Shown: positions 48,553 to 62,035, numbered from the stretch's first letter. The stretch is 64,000 nt of DNA from Stictocephala bisonia (GCA_035578905.1 JAQJVL010001120.1:62001-126000), one strand, 5' to 3'. Numbers and translations: made by a program. Notes: generated from the letters alone by a model not told the origin.

Positions 48553-50650
48553 GTGAGGAAAGTGGGAGGTTTATCATGTCTAAAACCATTTAAAGGTAAT
48601 AATGTAACGACTTGTAAATACCTGTATTTACACAACATAAGTAGTTATAATCTAATAAATTGTATAATGATTAGAATTATAATGTAAATAAATACAAGCT
48701 ACAACGATAAAGCTAATGTGTTCCTAAGTATGCTGAATGTTTTAGCCCATTAACATATTTTTGTTATTAATTGTTGTCCTTACTTAGTGGAATATGTTGT
48801 TTGTAATTTTTACAGTATATTCTAAATGTTAAGTTGACAGATTTTAAAAGTGTAATTATTTTCTTAATAATTATTCAAATAAAGTATAAAACCAAAGTTA
48901 CTAAAAAAAACATTCCAACTCCTGAGGTATACTACTTTTTCCAGGAAAAAAGTAAATTGATCTTACAAAAATTAATACAAATTCCAATTAAGAAATAATA
49001 GCAGACAAGCAATATTTGTATCTGGTTATCTTTATACTTAAATTTTACTTACGAAAAGCCTCAAACAAGCTTTTTACTCTTTATAGAACATGGTTTAGAG
49101 CGTTTCTTATATAAAACACTTTCGGTTTAGCTTAATTTAACGTTAAAACAATTTGGAATTTCTATGAAAAAATAGCAATTCAAAGAACCAGTACTTTCAT
49201 TTTTTTTCTCTTTACCAATTTCCATATATTTTAAAAAATCTAATTTAGCTAACAAATTTATTTATTATAACTGTACAACGCTTGTTGTCATAAAAGTTAT
49301 TCTAGGCAAATTTCACAAAAATAAGAGGAATTCTATAATTTTAAAGGGCCAAACTTTGATATTTGCTTTAACATTTCAAAAATCACTGACGAATACTTGT
49401 TTAGTAATATAATTTACAAAGTTCATAAATTGGTTATTTTTATTGTTTACTATCGGCATGTTCAAATCTACTACGTAACATGTTTGATAAATGGTAAAAC
49501 AAATTGGAAGATATGAACTCATTATATCACAGAGATCATTATATCACAGAGATCATTATATCAAGAGTGCTTGATCAAGAGCAGGTGGATAATTTTGCAA
49601 TCCATTCTTTGTATTATGTTTGTTAATACTGCAAAACATATTGTTAAATACGTTTAATTAACATATAAAACCAAATTGGCTGTAACTTATCAAACAATTA
49701 GCCTAAGTTTATGTTAAATTAAGACAGCATTTTTATATTCTTATATTATAATCTTTTAAATAACCAAAATGTATGAGACCTTACATATTCTAAATGTAAT
49801 ATGTTTTGAGAATTGGATTTAAATTTGTTATAAATTGTTAAGTTTTACAGCTGACAACAACAATGCTCTGGCAGTATTATGTTGAGACTGTCGTCATCTC
49901 CGGAAAGCTTGAAACTTAACTGGGAATCCTTAGTTAATAAACAGTTTATAAAAGCCTAAACAAAACAAAATAACTTCCACAATTACATACTAGGAAATTA
50001 CTGTAATTATGTAATCAGCTTTGTTAGGCAGCATATGGATGTTGTGTTACCTAGATATGCCACAATAAATATCCGCAAAACTGGCCAAATTGTCAAATTA
50101 CAAAAGCGCATGCAACATTTAAATATTGTTGTTGGCTATAGGGAAGAGAACAACACTTTTGGTGCTGATATTTACATTTTATTACTTATTTTTTATGTGT
50201 AAAATTATAAAAATTATATATTTCAAGTAATTTTGTTGCTAAACTTACATCGTATGAATTTTGCAAAACCCCAAATATTCAGTTGAAATAAGACTTATAT
50301 ATGAAGTTTTCCGACTGGTAAAGTAGGAATGACAAGAAAAACAAATTAAAGAAAGTTCAATTTTATAAACCTAAATAAGGAACATATTTTAGCAGTAAAA
50401 TATCCTGCTTTATGACTTATTGATGAAGTATTATGTAGTGTTACCAAAAAAAAATGTTTTTATTTTGTTTTTGATTTACTTTAATTTGGCTGCTAAGTTA
50501 AGTTGAAGTATTCTTGAAGGTATTTTTACTAACTTTCTGAAATCTAGTTCTTTTCTATTGATGGAGTAAGAATAATGACGTTCACTTTCTCAAGATAGAT
50601 GAAATGTAACTTTACGTTTAGTCAACGGCAAATCCATCTCAATCAATATA
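48553..50650. other. AT-rich stretch, no gene seen
   Basis: A short triplicate of ATCATTATATCACAGAG lies near 49517-49562. The segment 50510-50650, next to the kinase relic, could hold further decayed coding sequence, but I cannot align it. Confidence 0.45.
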
Positions 50651-51056
50651 TTATCTTGAAATTGAATGTCCTCTTTCGACTTCTTCCAGAATATGGCTGG
50701 CTTCTTCTTCTGGAAGTATAATTTAATTCGCCTTCATATAACGTTGTAATTCCCCAGTGTGAGCCAACTCTAACGCTAGGTAAACATAGTTCTTGTTTTC
50801 AAAGAGTGTAAAGCTCCAACACAAAATTATGTTTGAGTTGAGAATGAAAGGTCACTTCATCTCGGACACGTTTCTCCAGTTTGTTAACCCTGATAAGTTT
50901 GTTGTCAGTCATTTTTATTGCTACATCGATAAATGTTCTTCTGCATTTTTCCCTATATACAAGAGCAAACCCGCCTTTACTCAGCAAATTAAGCACTTCA
51001 TAAGCCTCAATACATTCTCCCAGAACAGACTTTGGAGTGTTTCCATTTGAAGATAG
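50651..51056 (-). pseudogene. Polo-like kinase 4-type kinase N-lobe, pseudogene fragment
   Basis: From 51026 downward the minus strand reads [39 protein letters not shown] and, further on, [14 protein letters not shown]. That is the start of a PLK4/SAK-type Ser/Thr kinase, which controls centriole duplication in animals. The ATP-binding loop is present with its first Gly changed to Ser (SKGGFA; usual GKGGFA), and the catalytic Lys of VAIK is kept. A TGA at 50799-50801 breaks the frame. The match continues in another frame from 50803 ([20 protein letters not shown]) to a TAA at 50723-50725. It then resumes as LPEEEASHILEEVERG, the start of helix E. The HRD catalytic loop, DFG motif, activation segment and polo boxes are absent. 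Stop plus frameshift make it non-functional. Whether it is a processed copy or an exon-bearing fragment is not shown: I see no poly(A) tail. Confidence 0.85.
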
Positions 51057-53810
51057 AATTTTGATGAAATTGGTTCAAAAAGTAAGTGTGGCTATATTTT
51101 GTAACTTTGTCTTAAATATTTAACCAACGTTCAGTTATTTTGGAGAATATTTTTTCTACTATGATTAAGCCACCCTAAGTACAAGAAACTATTGAGAAGT
51201 GGGATCAAATATTAGATTTGTTAAGTTGGTTTCAGCCAATAATTGGAGTATATGGAAATTATAAGTTTCTTGATTAGCATGTTACGTGTTACGTGTATAT
51301 GGAAATATCAAACTAAAGTGAATTTTAAGGTAATATTTAATTTTAGTAAAATTTTATTAATATACTATATCCAATAAAATTTTAGGTACCTCTAAGTAGT
51401 ATTTTATCTGATTAGTTTTCACCCGTAAATAAATTATAATTTGACTTTAAATAAATTGTACAGGTGACTTTAATAACAATTATATTTCTAAAAATACAAC
51501 GAAAATTTATATTATACTTAAAATCATTTTACTTCCTGTAAGATACTTATAAATTGCATAAACAAGTTTATCAGTCACAGGTTTGTTGGTTCATATTATT
51601 GGTATGTTATAATTGGCCCATGTTGATACATTCCTGATATAAATGTGCAATCCAATAAGCAAATACCATATATATTACTTACTAGTAATTGTGAAGTAAA
51701 ATATTGTGATTTCCTTAACTGTTTTTACACTTATTTCAAATAACTTAGCAATCCTTTTTTAGATGCAAACCTACACAAAACTAAATAAATAAATGAAATA
51801 TAATTTCACATTCAATGAGTAGTATTTTATTTTACTTTTATAAGCATGACAACAATAACATTATTCTAGTTATTTGTATTTATAGATAAAGAGTACTTAA
51901 TTTTATAATATACATTTGAAATTTTACTATTATCATCTCGTATTATCAATTATTTATTTACATTAGTAAATTTTCCCAAGTTATTTCTATTATTATTATA
52001 ACTATAATTATTTGGTTTTTTACAATAATAATTATAATTATTAATGCTACAAAACAAAACTGTTTTCAATAAGTAGACTATCTATTACATTTCTTCACTT
52101 GAACTCTTACATCATTGTTACATTTTAGTTGTAACTTTTCAATGTTATAATGGTTTAGTTGTTTAAGATAAAACTTCTTTATAATAATGTATTTATATAT
52201 AATAATTGTTAAGTGAATATTTTATAACCAGTTTTATATTTGTAAAATATAATATTTTTTAACCAATCAAGCCTATCGTCTTTGTTCCAGTAAAGAGTCC
52301 TCTTCCAATATCTCATTTTTTAAGAATTATTATTTGGGAGATGTGTAAGTTATGACGAATAGTCTATCCAACCCGACTGTACATTTTAGATAAGGCTGTC
52401 ACATAAATGGTCCGATAGCCACTCGAGTTTATATAAAGCTAATATTCACATGTGGGTTGTAGTATTGTTTTAAATATCGTAACTTCTGGTTGAAACTACA
52501 GCAATTAGCATCGGTTTTCAAAACTGTTATGTATTAATTACGTTCCCTGGAGTAGTCAGTTATATAAATCTAAAGGTATTGTAAATGTTTAGAAATATTT
52601 CATCTGAAATTCAATCAACATAAATAAATGAAACTAGCAAGAAAGAAGAAGTCATTTTGGCTGTTCATCTAGTAAATATAATTTAAGTTTTCTAGTTAGC
52701 TTCCTTATCTAACATACTTGTAATACTTGCTTTAACTTACAATTCCAGATCTTAATAAATTAAATTTCAAGATACGTTATTACGTTGAAAGCGGCTATAG
52801 CTATTTTAACATCTGTACACTGAGTGAAATAACAATTAAGCTTATAAATAAACTTCTGGCTCAGTTTTCGAAGAATGAATAGTACTGACTATATACATAA
52901 TTATGTTGAATTTATGCAATCGATTTTAAATGCGTAAAATTAATACGAAATAAATTTAAAAGGAACATAGGTGTGCCTAATTAAACAACATACCAAATGT
53001 ATTGTTATAATATTCATTTACTATGAAAACAATTCAAGTTCAATATTTTCTATTAATTTATAACCTAGAATTTTATTTTGAATTAGTTTACAAATATGCC
53101 AGTAAAATATGCCTTTTATTTTTCTGTATCTGAACTTAAATTAATGTACCATTTTGTCCTATATTTAACATATTCATTATGTTTTCTATTATGCACTCTT
53201 AAAAAATAGAGTTCATCCCGAGTCATTCTGTATATTACGAAAAATGGCTTAACGAACGTAACTATAAAAACTTACGCAGTAAATCTTTTTATAGCAATTC
53301 AGACATGCAACGCTATCAAATATTTACATCTTCAACTGTCTATGGTTTCAATTCAGGCTGAGAATCAAGATAAATTAAATGCTGAGAAGCATTATAAATT
53401 ACACCAAGGAGTTTCATATTTTTAGATTCATTAACTAAATGATACATGTATTATAGCATAATAAAGCCATAACTTAAAAACAATTTACAAAATAACTAGG
53501 GTGAAACTTACAAAAAATTTCATTTTAACAACATAAAACATTACACCCTGCCATTATTGTATAAAGGTAGAAGAAAATAAACGCCAAATTCAAATAGAAT
53601 GACTGTCTTCATCAGTAGTTTGCTCTTTATGTCGTAATAAATAAATGATTATTTTTTTAATATGATAAACAAAAACAAAAAGAATTTTAATAATCGAATA
53701 ATAAATGTTATTTCTACAATTGTATTAAATTCTATTCAACTTATTTAATGTTTAGTTTAGTGTCATTATAAAAAATAGTACGCATATGCTTTGTGATAAC
53801 TACAATACGT
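51057..53810. other. AT-rich stretch, no gene seen
   Basis: No further kinase-like sequence, tandem array or RNA motif is recognisable. Confidence 0.5.
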
Positions 53811-56455
53811 GTTCACCGTTTCCCTTTGACTATGAGTATAACTAAATAATACTACACTATTAATACTGTGATTAGGGTTAGTTTCAACATACAGTGATGA
53901 GATGACTAGTAAGCACAGACTATTTAATACGTGTTAATAGTTTCCCTTTGACTATGAGTAACTAAATAACACTATACCATTAATACTGTGATGAGGGTTA
54001 GATCCAACATACAGTGATGAGATGACTAGTGAGCACAGACTGTTTAATACGTGTTAATAGTTTCCCTTTGACTATGAGTATAACTAAATAACACTACACT
54101 ATTAATACTGTGATTAGGGTTACATCCAACTTACAGTGATGATATTACTAGTGAGCACAGACTGTTTAATACGTGTTTATAGTTTCTCTTTGACTATGAG
54201 TAACTAAATAACACTACACCATTAATACTGTGATGAGGGTTAGATCCAACATACAGTGGTGAGATGACTAGTGAGCACAGACTGTTTAATACATGTGAAT
54301 AGTTTCTCTTTGACTATGAGTAACTAAATAACACTACACCATTAATACTATGATGAGGGTTAGATCCAACATACAGTGGTGAGATGACTAGTGAGCACAG
54401 ACTGTCTAATACATGTGAATAGTTTCTCTTTGACTATGAGTAACTAAATAACACTACACTATTAATACTGTGATTAGGGTTACATCCAACTTACAGTGAT
54501 GATATTACTAGTGAGCACAGACTGTTTAATACGTGTTTATAGTTTCTCTTTGACTATGAGTAACTAAATAACACTACACCATTAATACTATGATGAGGGT
54601 TAGATCCAACTTACAGTGGAGAGATGACTAGTGAGCACAGACTGTTTAATACATGTGAATAGTTTCTCTTTGACTATGAGTAACTAAATAACACTACACC
54701 ATTAATACTATGATGAGGGTTAGATCCAACATACAGTGGTGAGATGACTAGTGAGCACAGACTGTCTAATACATGTTAATAGTTTCTCTTTGACTATGAG
54801 TAACTAAATAACACTACACCATTAATACTATGATGAGGGTTAGATCCAACATACAGTGGTGAGATGACTAGTGAGCACAGACTGTTTAATACATGTGAAT
54901 AGTTTCTCTTTGACTATGAGTAACTAAATAACACTACACCATTAATACTATGATGAGGGTTAGATCCAACTTACAGTGGTGAGATGACTAGTGAGCACAG
55001 ACTGTTTAATACATGTTTATAGTTTCCCTTTGACTGTGAGTAACTAAATAACACTACACCATTAATACTGTGATTAGGGTTAGATCCAACTTACAGTGGT
55101 GAGATGAATAGTGAACACAGACTGTTTAATACATGTTTATAGTTTCCCTTTGACTATGAGTAACTAAATAACACTACACCATTAATACTGTGATTAGGGT
55201 TACATCCAACTTACAGTGATGATATTACTAGTGAGCACAGACTGTTTAATACGTGTTTATAGTTTCTCTTTGACTATGAGTAACTAAATAACACTACACC
55301 ATTAATACTATGATGAGGGTTAGATCCAACATACAGTGGTGAGATGACTAGTGAGCACAGACTGTTTAATACATGTTTATAGTTTCCCTTTGACTATGAG
55401 TAACTAAATAACACTACACCATTAATACTATGATTAGGGTTACATCCAACTTACAGTGATGATATTACTAGTGAGCACAGACTGTTTAATACGTGTTTAT
55501 AGTTTCTCTTTGACTATGAGTAACTAAATAACACTACACCATTAATACTATGATGAGGGTTAGTTCCAACATACAGTGGTGAGATGACTAGTGAGCACAG
55601 ACTGTTTATTACATGTTTATAGTTTCCCTTTGACTATGAGTAACTAAATAACACTACACTATTAATACTGTGATTAGGGTTACATCCAACTTACAGTGAT
55701 GATATTACTAGTGAGCACAGACTGTTTAATACGTGTTTATAGTTTCTCTTTGACTATGAGTAACTAAATAACACTACACCATTAATACTATGATGAGGGT
55801 TAGATCCAACTTACAGTGGAGAGATGACTAGTGAGCACAGACTGTTTAATACATGTGAATAGTTTCTCTTTGACTATGAGTAACTAAATAACACTACACC
55901 ATTAATACTATGATGAGGGTTAGATCCAACATACAGTGATGAGATGACTAGTGAGCACAGACTGTTTAATACATGTTTATAGTTTCCCTTTGACTATGAG
56001 TATAACTAAATAACACTACACCATTAATACTGTGATGAGGGTTAGATCCAACATACAGTGATGAGATGACTAGTGAGCACAGACTGTTTAATACATGTTA
56101 ATAGTTTCCCTTTGACTATGAGTATAACTAAATAACACTACACCATTAATACTATGATGAGGGTTAGATCCAACTTACAGTGGAGAGATGACTAGTGAGC
56201 ACAGACTGTTTAATACATGTTAATAGTTCCAATTTGACTATGAGTATAACTAGACAAAAGTACACCATTAATACTGTGATGAGGGTTAGATCCAACTTAC
56301 AGTGATGAGATGACTAGTGAGCACAGACTGTTTAATACATGTTAATAGTTTCCCTTTGACTATGAGTAACTAAATAACACTACACCATTAATACTATGAT
56401 GAGGGTTAGATCCAACATACAGTGATGAGATGACTAGTGAGCACAGACTGTTTAA
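53811..56455. repeat. 120-bp tandem array, about 22 copies
   Basis: The unit runs AGTTTCCCTTTGACTATGAG, TAACTAAATAACACTACACC, ATTAATACTGTGATGAGGGT, TAGATCCAACATACAGTGAT, GAGATGACTAGTGAGCACAG and ACTGTTTAATACGTGTTAAT. Most copies are exactly 120 bp; those with GAGTATAACTAA are 2 bp longer. A distinct variant (TTACATCCAACTTACAGTGA with TGATATTACTAG) recurs at about 54120, 54480, 55200, 55440 and 55680. The array ends sharply in single-copy-looking DNA at about 56455. Confidence 0.96.
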
Positions 56456-56913
56456 TCAACGCAGGTTGTGTTTGTTTAAATCTGTTTGTCTTCGGTTCCC
56501 TTACTAACCCATCAACCCATTTCCATCCTTACTCAAACAGAATATTATTTATAAGGCAAACAATTTTTAGTTCTACCAACTACAAACATTATCAGGCCAA
56601 GTTAATTTATAAATTCACTTGTTGGATTTAAAGTCAAGGGTAAACTATTTTCTTTTCAATATGAAGAATAGTTAATTTGTTGGGAATGATCTATATATAT
56701 ATGTGTATTTATTTAAATATCCTAAAAATAAACATGGGGCACATTAGGTATTATTCAACGTACAAAAGTAAAATTAACTTATATTATAATAGTAACAAAA
56801 ACTTGAAGGGGAATGAATTATTTAACTGTTTCATACTTAAGTATATTCACGGATACTCTATGTATTTTATATGAATGACTGAACTTAAGATATTATCGGT
56901 AATTTAGTTTATG
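56456..56913. other. AT-rich stretch, no gene seen
   Basis: Open frames of 64 and 65 codons show no recognisable domain. Confidence 0.45.
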
Positions 56914-57020
56914 TTGAAATGAAATAAATTCAAAAGTGGCTTTATTGACAACAAACTGTAAAAATGGCAAGGTTAAGACTATTAAGTCCTCTCTTACACC
57001 TAACAAACTTTTAGCAACTA
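56914..57020 (-). mobile_element. Retroposon 3' end, copy d
   Basis: On the minus strand the stem-loop reads AGGTGTAAGAGAGGACTTAA then TAGTCTTAACCTT (complement of 56969-57001). Further on come CAATAAAGCCA (complement of 56937-56947) and a TTTATTTCATTTCA tail (about 56914-56931). The AATAAAGCC signal and tail match copy c. An insertion separates stem and signal relative to c. The 5' end is not resolved. Confidence 0.45.
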
Positions 57021-59190
57021 TTACACCTAGGTTATTATTTTTTTAAACTTATAATTGCTTGACTTTGAATATATACAAAATTAAGTTTAAAATATGAACA
57101 TAGAAATTAAATATAATAGCATATGAATATATGTTTTAATTACAACAGAGTGATAAAAATGGACAGCTTTCTGAGCCACCATTCTTTTGATTATTTCAAA
57201 TGTCAACGTTCATTAATCAATTTCGTAAGTAAAATACGCTTCCTCTGAATTTTGTAATTAAAATAATGAATTTAACTTTAAATTTTTTTATATTTTTATT
57301 TCATGAGTTTACAGTTTTTCTTGAGAAATATTTGGAAACTTCAAAATGTTAAAATCTGTTAAGTTTAAATGTTAGTATTAATTTTATAAATCTTATTTTT
57401 CATTTAATTTTCTCGTCTAGTTTTCTTCGCAACCTCACATTGTATGTATAATTATAAGCTAAATTTTCATGAAATAAAAAATAAAATCAAATTTTAAAAT
57501 GAATTCAGAAACATGGTACAAAATAAAAATGAATATATTTAGCTAATTAAATAAATCTACGCGTAAAATATTGATCAGTGTCTGGCCTCATTATACTTTT
57601 TTATATCATAAATGTGATTTATACTTTCGTGAAATTTCCAAAAGTATTGGCTATTTGATTGGTTAAATGAATAGACAAAATACGAAAACAGAATAAAAAT
57701 ATTGTTTTACAAATAAGTTTTTTTAGATATGTTCTAAACAATTGTATGTCTTGTTAGTACATTTTAAAAAACAGATCTACTGCATATGACTTTTTCCTTT
57801 TAAAAAGAGCATAGTAGTTTCTGGGATTCTATAGACCATCCCCTTTACTACCTCGTATGACAGATTAAACAATCGAATTTTTTCTATAAATTCACTACAA
57901 CAAATTTTTGTTCTTTTCGTTAATTCACTACCACTTTATAAATACTCTAATGCTCTAAAAACTTTTCCCCGATCATTTTTATGTCCAGTGTGGTATTCCT
58001 CATTCGCTAGGAATTTGATATCACTGGCCTTATCTCTTTTATCGCTTTCCAAGAACTTCGGCGGTAAGTCAATCATTGGATTTACCAGTTTGTGATCAAC
58101 ATTAGTGGCCACCCAGCCTAACCTAACCGTAATTGCTATAAAAAAGTAGTAGTGGTGAAGTAGCGGAAAAAGTTTAAACAATCAACATCGAGGTTAAATA
58201 TATCGATTTCACTTTATATAGGCGTTTGTTATCACACTAAAATAGGATAATAACCGAGATAAATACAGATATATCTCATTTACCTTTTAAAACATATTTT
58301 AAGATTAAATTTGCCTGTTTTAAATTCACATAAGTAAATCATAATTTATATTTGCTACTACACTTTATTCAGCCCTAACATTATATATAATTATTGGGTA
58401 ATAATTAAAAAATTGAGCTAATACAATTACTTTTAGTGGTGAAACTAATTTTTTACAATAGTTCATATTAGTTATATAATACATATAGTGAACATAGTGT
58501 AAACTTAGGTATTAGACAAAATTGTATAAAGTATATAAATGGATGATATCTAAAAGGCTGTCAAATAACACTATGAACATTTGAAGCTAAAGTTTGACGT
58601 TGATAAACGACAAACTGTCTCTCATAATACAGTTCACCGGCCAAAATATATTTTCTATAAAGGAACGTCTTATCGTTATTTCACAAGCCAAACCTGTCTG
58701 TAAGTGAAAACACATACACCTGATGAAATGGTTTTTTACTTCACATTACCACTAGCTCATTCTAAATTGTAGGCTAGCTAACATGAATGATATCCAAACT
58801 GGGTTTTAATTTGATGTTTCCATTGTTATAAATAGTAATAATTAAATAATTTTAAGAGAAATAAATAAGCATTGTAAATCTCAAACTTGATAAAGCAGTC
58901 ATTAGTTAAACTGCTCACAACGCTTGAATATAACATTATCTATATATTATGTAACGTTATTATTGAGATAAAGTAACTCCTGATATCAATAATGCAGTTC
59001 TTTTAGTAGCTTATATTCCCTATTTTCAGCAATTTTGTTATGGAACCTATATGACCAAATTAAAAAAGTTGCTTTGATTCATTTAATTGGGGTTCTTTTA
59101 TATTGTTAGTATGAATTTAGCATCATATACGCGATGTATAGATATATCGCACGTGTATTTTGCATTAGATATATTATAAATCCATTCTTA
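57021..59190. other. AT-rich stretch, no gene seen
   Basis: An 81-codon frame on the minus strand at 57936-58181 is slightly GC-richer than its surroundings, but starts with a non-ATG codon and has no motif I recognise. Confidence 0.45.
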
Positions 59191-59194
59191 CTAA

Positions 59195-59320
59195 GTGTAC
59201 AACCCCTCCCCTCACTCACACATACACGTTCGGTGGTATTGACTCACCCACCCCTCCCAAACTCGTAGAGTGCTAGTATGATCCGCCCACCCATCTAGAT
59301 ACGTACAGTGGGGACAGTAA
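59195..59320. repeat. 36-bp minisatellite remnant, about 3 copies
   Basis: CTCACACATACACGTTCGGT, GGTATTGACTCACCCACCCC and CCGCCCACCCATCTAGATAC with GTACAGTGGGG are diverged C-strand units. Confidence 0.82.
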
Positions 59321-61494
59321 AGTAAACACAGTAAAGTCCTCACATCTGAGGACTACGAGAGACAAATTAATAATGTTATTTAAGCTAAAATTGTCTTTTA
59401 AATTGCATATACAATTATGTTATATACACATATACTAATAATTATATGTATAATTTGTTATTTTCATGAATAGAGTATACAATCATTTCAAATAAAACAT
59501 CATTTCTATAATTAGATTATAGACATTTATGACCGAATTGTTACACATTTTGTTCTATGTAAATCGAATAGTTTGAAAAGATATAAATAGTTAGGATAAA
59601 GATTAATTTTGTAGATATTGTATTGCATATCTAAATGTGTAATTTAGACTATATATGTTTTCAAATTCATTTTCTAAATTGAGAAACGTTATTAGTTCAA
59701 AAACGCTTTTACAACAAGTATAAATAAATTTAATTTTCATTTTAAATAATTATCAGTTCACATTGTAAGATTTTATCTGAGATATTAATAGTAATCTGCA
59801 TTTAAATTAATTGTATTTACTATTAGTAATTTTACTTTGTAATATAGGCTCAACGTAATTTGAAAATAAATTCCCTGTAATTGGATTTTAGGAAGACATA
59901 GGATGATCACACTTAATCAAAAATAATTTCTTCTTGATTAGAAAGGTGATTAGGAAAAACTTATACTTGTAGAAAATAATATCCTTTGCTTAAAATGTTA
60001 AAGATAATACTGGGAAACCCAAGAAGGGCGTCTCTTTGATGAGTCTAAATATGAAATGTATTTCCTATAATTGAGAGAACTGAACCTATAGGGTTATGAT
60101 CTGAAATAAGGATTTCATATGTTAAATAGGAAGAAAAAAAAACTGCAGGAATTCAGAAAACTATTTACTTATGAAGAAAGGTGTAGTAAATGGGTAAGAA
60201 TTTACTACAGATGATTTGACAGATACAAATAAATGCATGAAGAATAAAAATGTACATTACTATGACGCATGAGGTCTAAAAGCCTCAGAATTACTAATTA
60301 AAACGTGCTTGATAGTCTGTTGTTACTTGCACACCAACATACTAATAGGGTTAAATAAATAAGAGAAAGTGAAAATAAATATAACACATAATTGGAATCA
60401 ATTTATCTGTTTCGTTCCTATTAGTGTAGGGTATAAGTGAGACAGATAATGTATTAATATAATGCCAAGAAAACAGACAACACAAAACATTTTGGTTCTG
60501 AGAGGCGACAGCTAGTGTACTCGTATGTCCTGATGAATATAATAGTTGTAATATAGCTCGTGCCTGTACGTGGTTAGCATGTGCCAAGATATCTTCGGGT
60601 ATTCAACACGCACAATGCCTGATGATTAAACAAGCAAAAGGACTACATTCATTTTATCTTCATACTATATTTAAGTAAGGGTATTTTAACACTACTGGTG
60701 GCAAGTGACGGCTAGCAGTCACATGGACGTGTTTGCTGTAATTATTTTATTACTGTACATAGGATATCGTAGCGACGCAACCTTGGTGGCACTACAAACG
60801 TAGGATTATAGCCTAATGTCATATATCACCTGTTATATATCTGAGCGTTGTCAGCATTTGGATGAAGTAATAACAACACAGTAATTTTCTGTTTACACAC
60901 CATAATTTTATTGATGTTTGATACTGATACAAAATAATTGAGAATTTGTTTACGAATTACTTATTCATGCATATTACTATGCTTGGTTTGTTATGATTTT
61001 AGAACGAAATGTATTTTTTTTTAAGAGTATTCTAACAAATATGAGTAGTTTTGTTTCATTACCTTGTTATTATCTTGATGGACTCAAATAAAAAAGGGAA
61101 TTTTTATTTTTAATATCCTCAATATTCTATATTAAAAATAACGTTGTAAGGATGTTTCTATAGATATTCTCCTACATGCCTTTTCTATAAATGTTAAATT
61201 TCCACTTTTGTTTAGCTTTTACTGTAGCTTTTGTATGATTTTACATAATGATATACTATCAAAAGATGTTATTTTCATGTATTCTACAACAATTACATTT
61301 TATTGGTTATGTAGAATCTTTGAAATTTCTACTGAATATAATAAAACAAGTTAAAGGAACAATTTACTCAGCTGTAAAATTAAAAAAAAAAAATTATATA
61401 CAAATATGTAGACTCTGAAAAAAATTTATGTTTAGTTGTCAATCAAATATTGTTGTTCTTTATGTTTTTTCAAAAGAAACACAATCTCCTTGAT
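59321..61494. other. AT-rich stretch, no gene seen
   Basis: A 78-codon frame at 60351-60587 (minus) lacks any recognisable domain. Nothing else is visible. Confidence 0.5.
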
Positions 61495-62035
61495 GCACAA
61501 ACTGTTCTTATGATGCAGTTTGTAATGTTTTCTACGTAGAGGGGATCGCCCGGGGAGGATATTGTTAAACGTTTAAAAGAAAGGCTAAGATGAGTGGCCC
61601 ATAATTTAAAATCCTATTTTATTTTAAATAAGACACCGCAAGTTTCAATTTAAAATGAACCCCATATCAATAATGGTGACTGGTTAATCTTTTTTTAGCA
61701 GAGGGTTTTGAAAAAGTACAGAACCACCCAAAGAGAGTTATTTTAGGTCTCAGGTATTTATCTGCACTCATTTAAAATAAATGAAGGTGGTTCCATACTT
61801 TTTCAAGACCCTCTTATATAAAATATCAACCTGTCACCATTGCTGATAGGATGATTCTTTTGACTTCAAACTTGTGGAATCTTATTAATTAAAAAATTGG
61901 CTTTAAAATGATGGGCAACTCGTCGTAGCTTTTTACTTAAACTTTTTACAATATCCTCCCCGGGCGTTCCCCTCTGGGTTGAAAAAAATACAAACTGCAT
62001 TAGAAGATAGTAAAATAACATTCTGCAGATGCATA
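61495..62035. mobile_element. Fold-back element B, about 245-bp arms
   Basis: The left arm includes ATGATGCAGTTTGTAATG, GTAGAGGGGATCGCCCGGGG with AGGATATTGTT, and AATAAGACACCGCAAGTTTC. The right arm repeats these inverted (CAATATCCTCCCCGGGCG, CAAACTTGTGGAATCTTATT, CATTGCTGATAGG). The dyad centre is near 61758. The innermost blocks are AGGGTTTTGAAAAAGTACAG and its inverted partner GGTTCCATACTTTTTCAAGA. The right arm extends past 62035 toward another GAAGGTGGTATCATG word, so outer limits are approximate. A 78-codon minus-strand frame crosses the right arm but resembles no protein I know. Confidence 0.72.

Noticed and set aside
53870..56300. Possible hammerhead core TGTGATGAG in the 120-bp unit
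   Set aside because: The required CUGAUGA spacing and the GAAA box are both missing.
53811..56455. GATTAGGGTTA words as telomere-like repeats
   Set aside because: TTAGGG occurs once per 120-bp unit and never in tandem, and the arthropod telomere motif TTAGG is not repeated.
57936..58181. 81-codon minus-strand frame as a gene
   Set aside because: It has no ATG at its start, no recognisable motif and no conserved neighbour.
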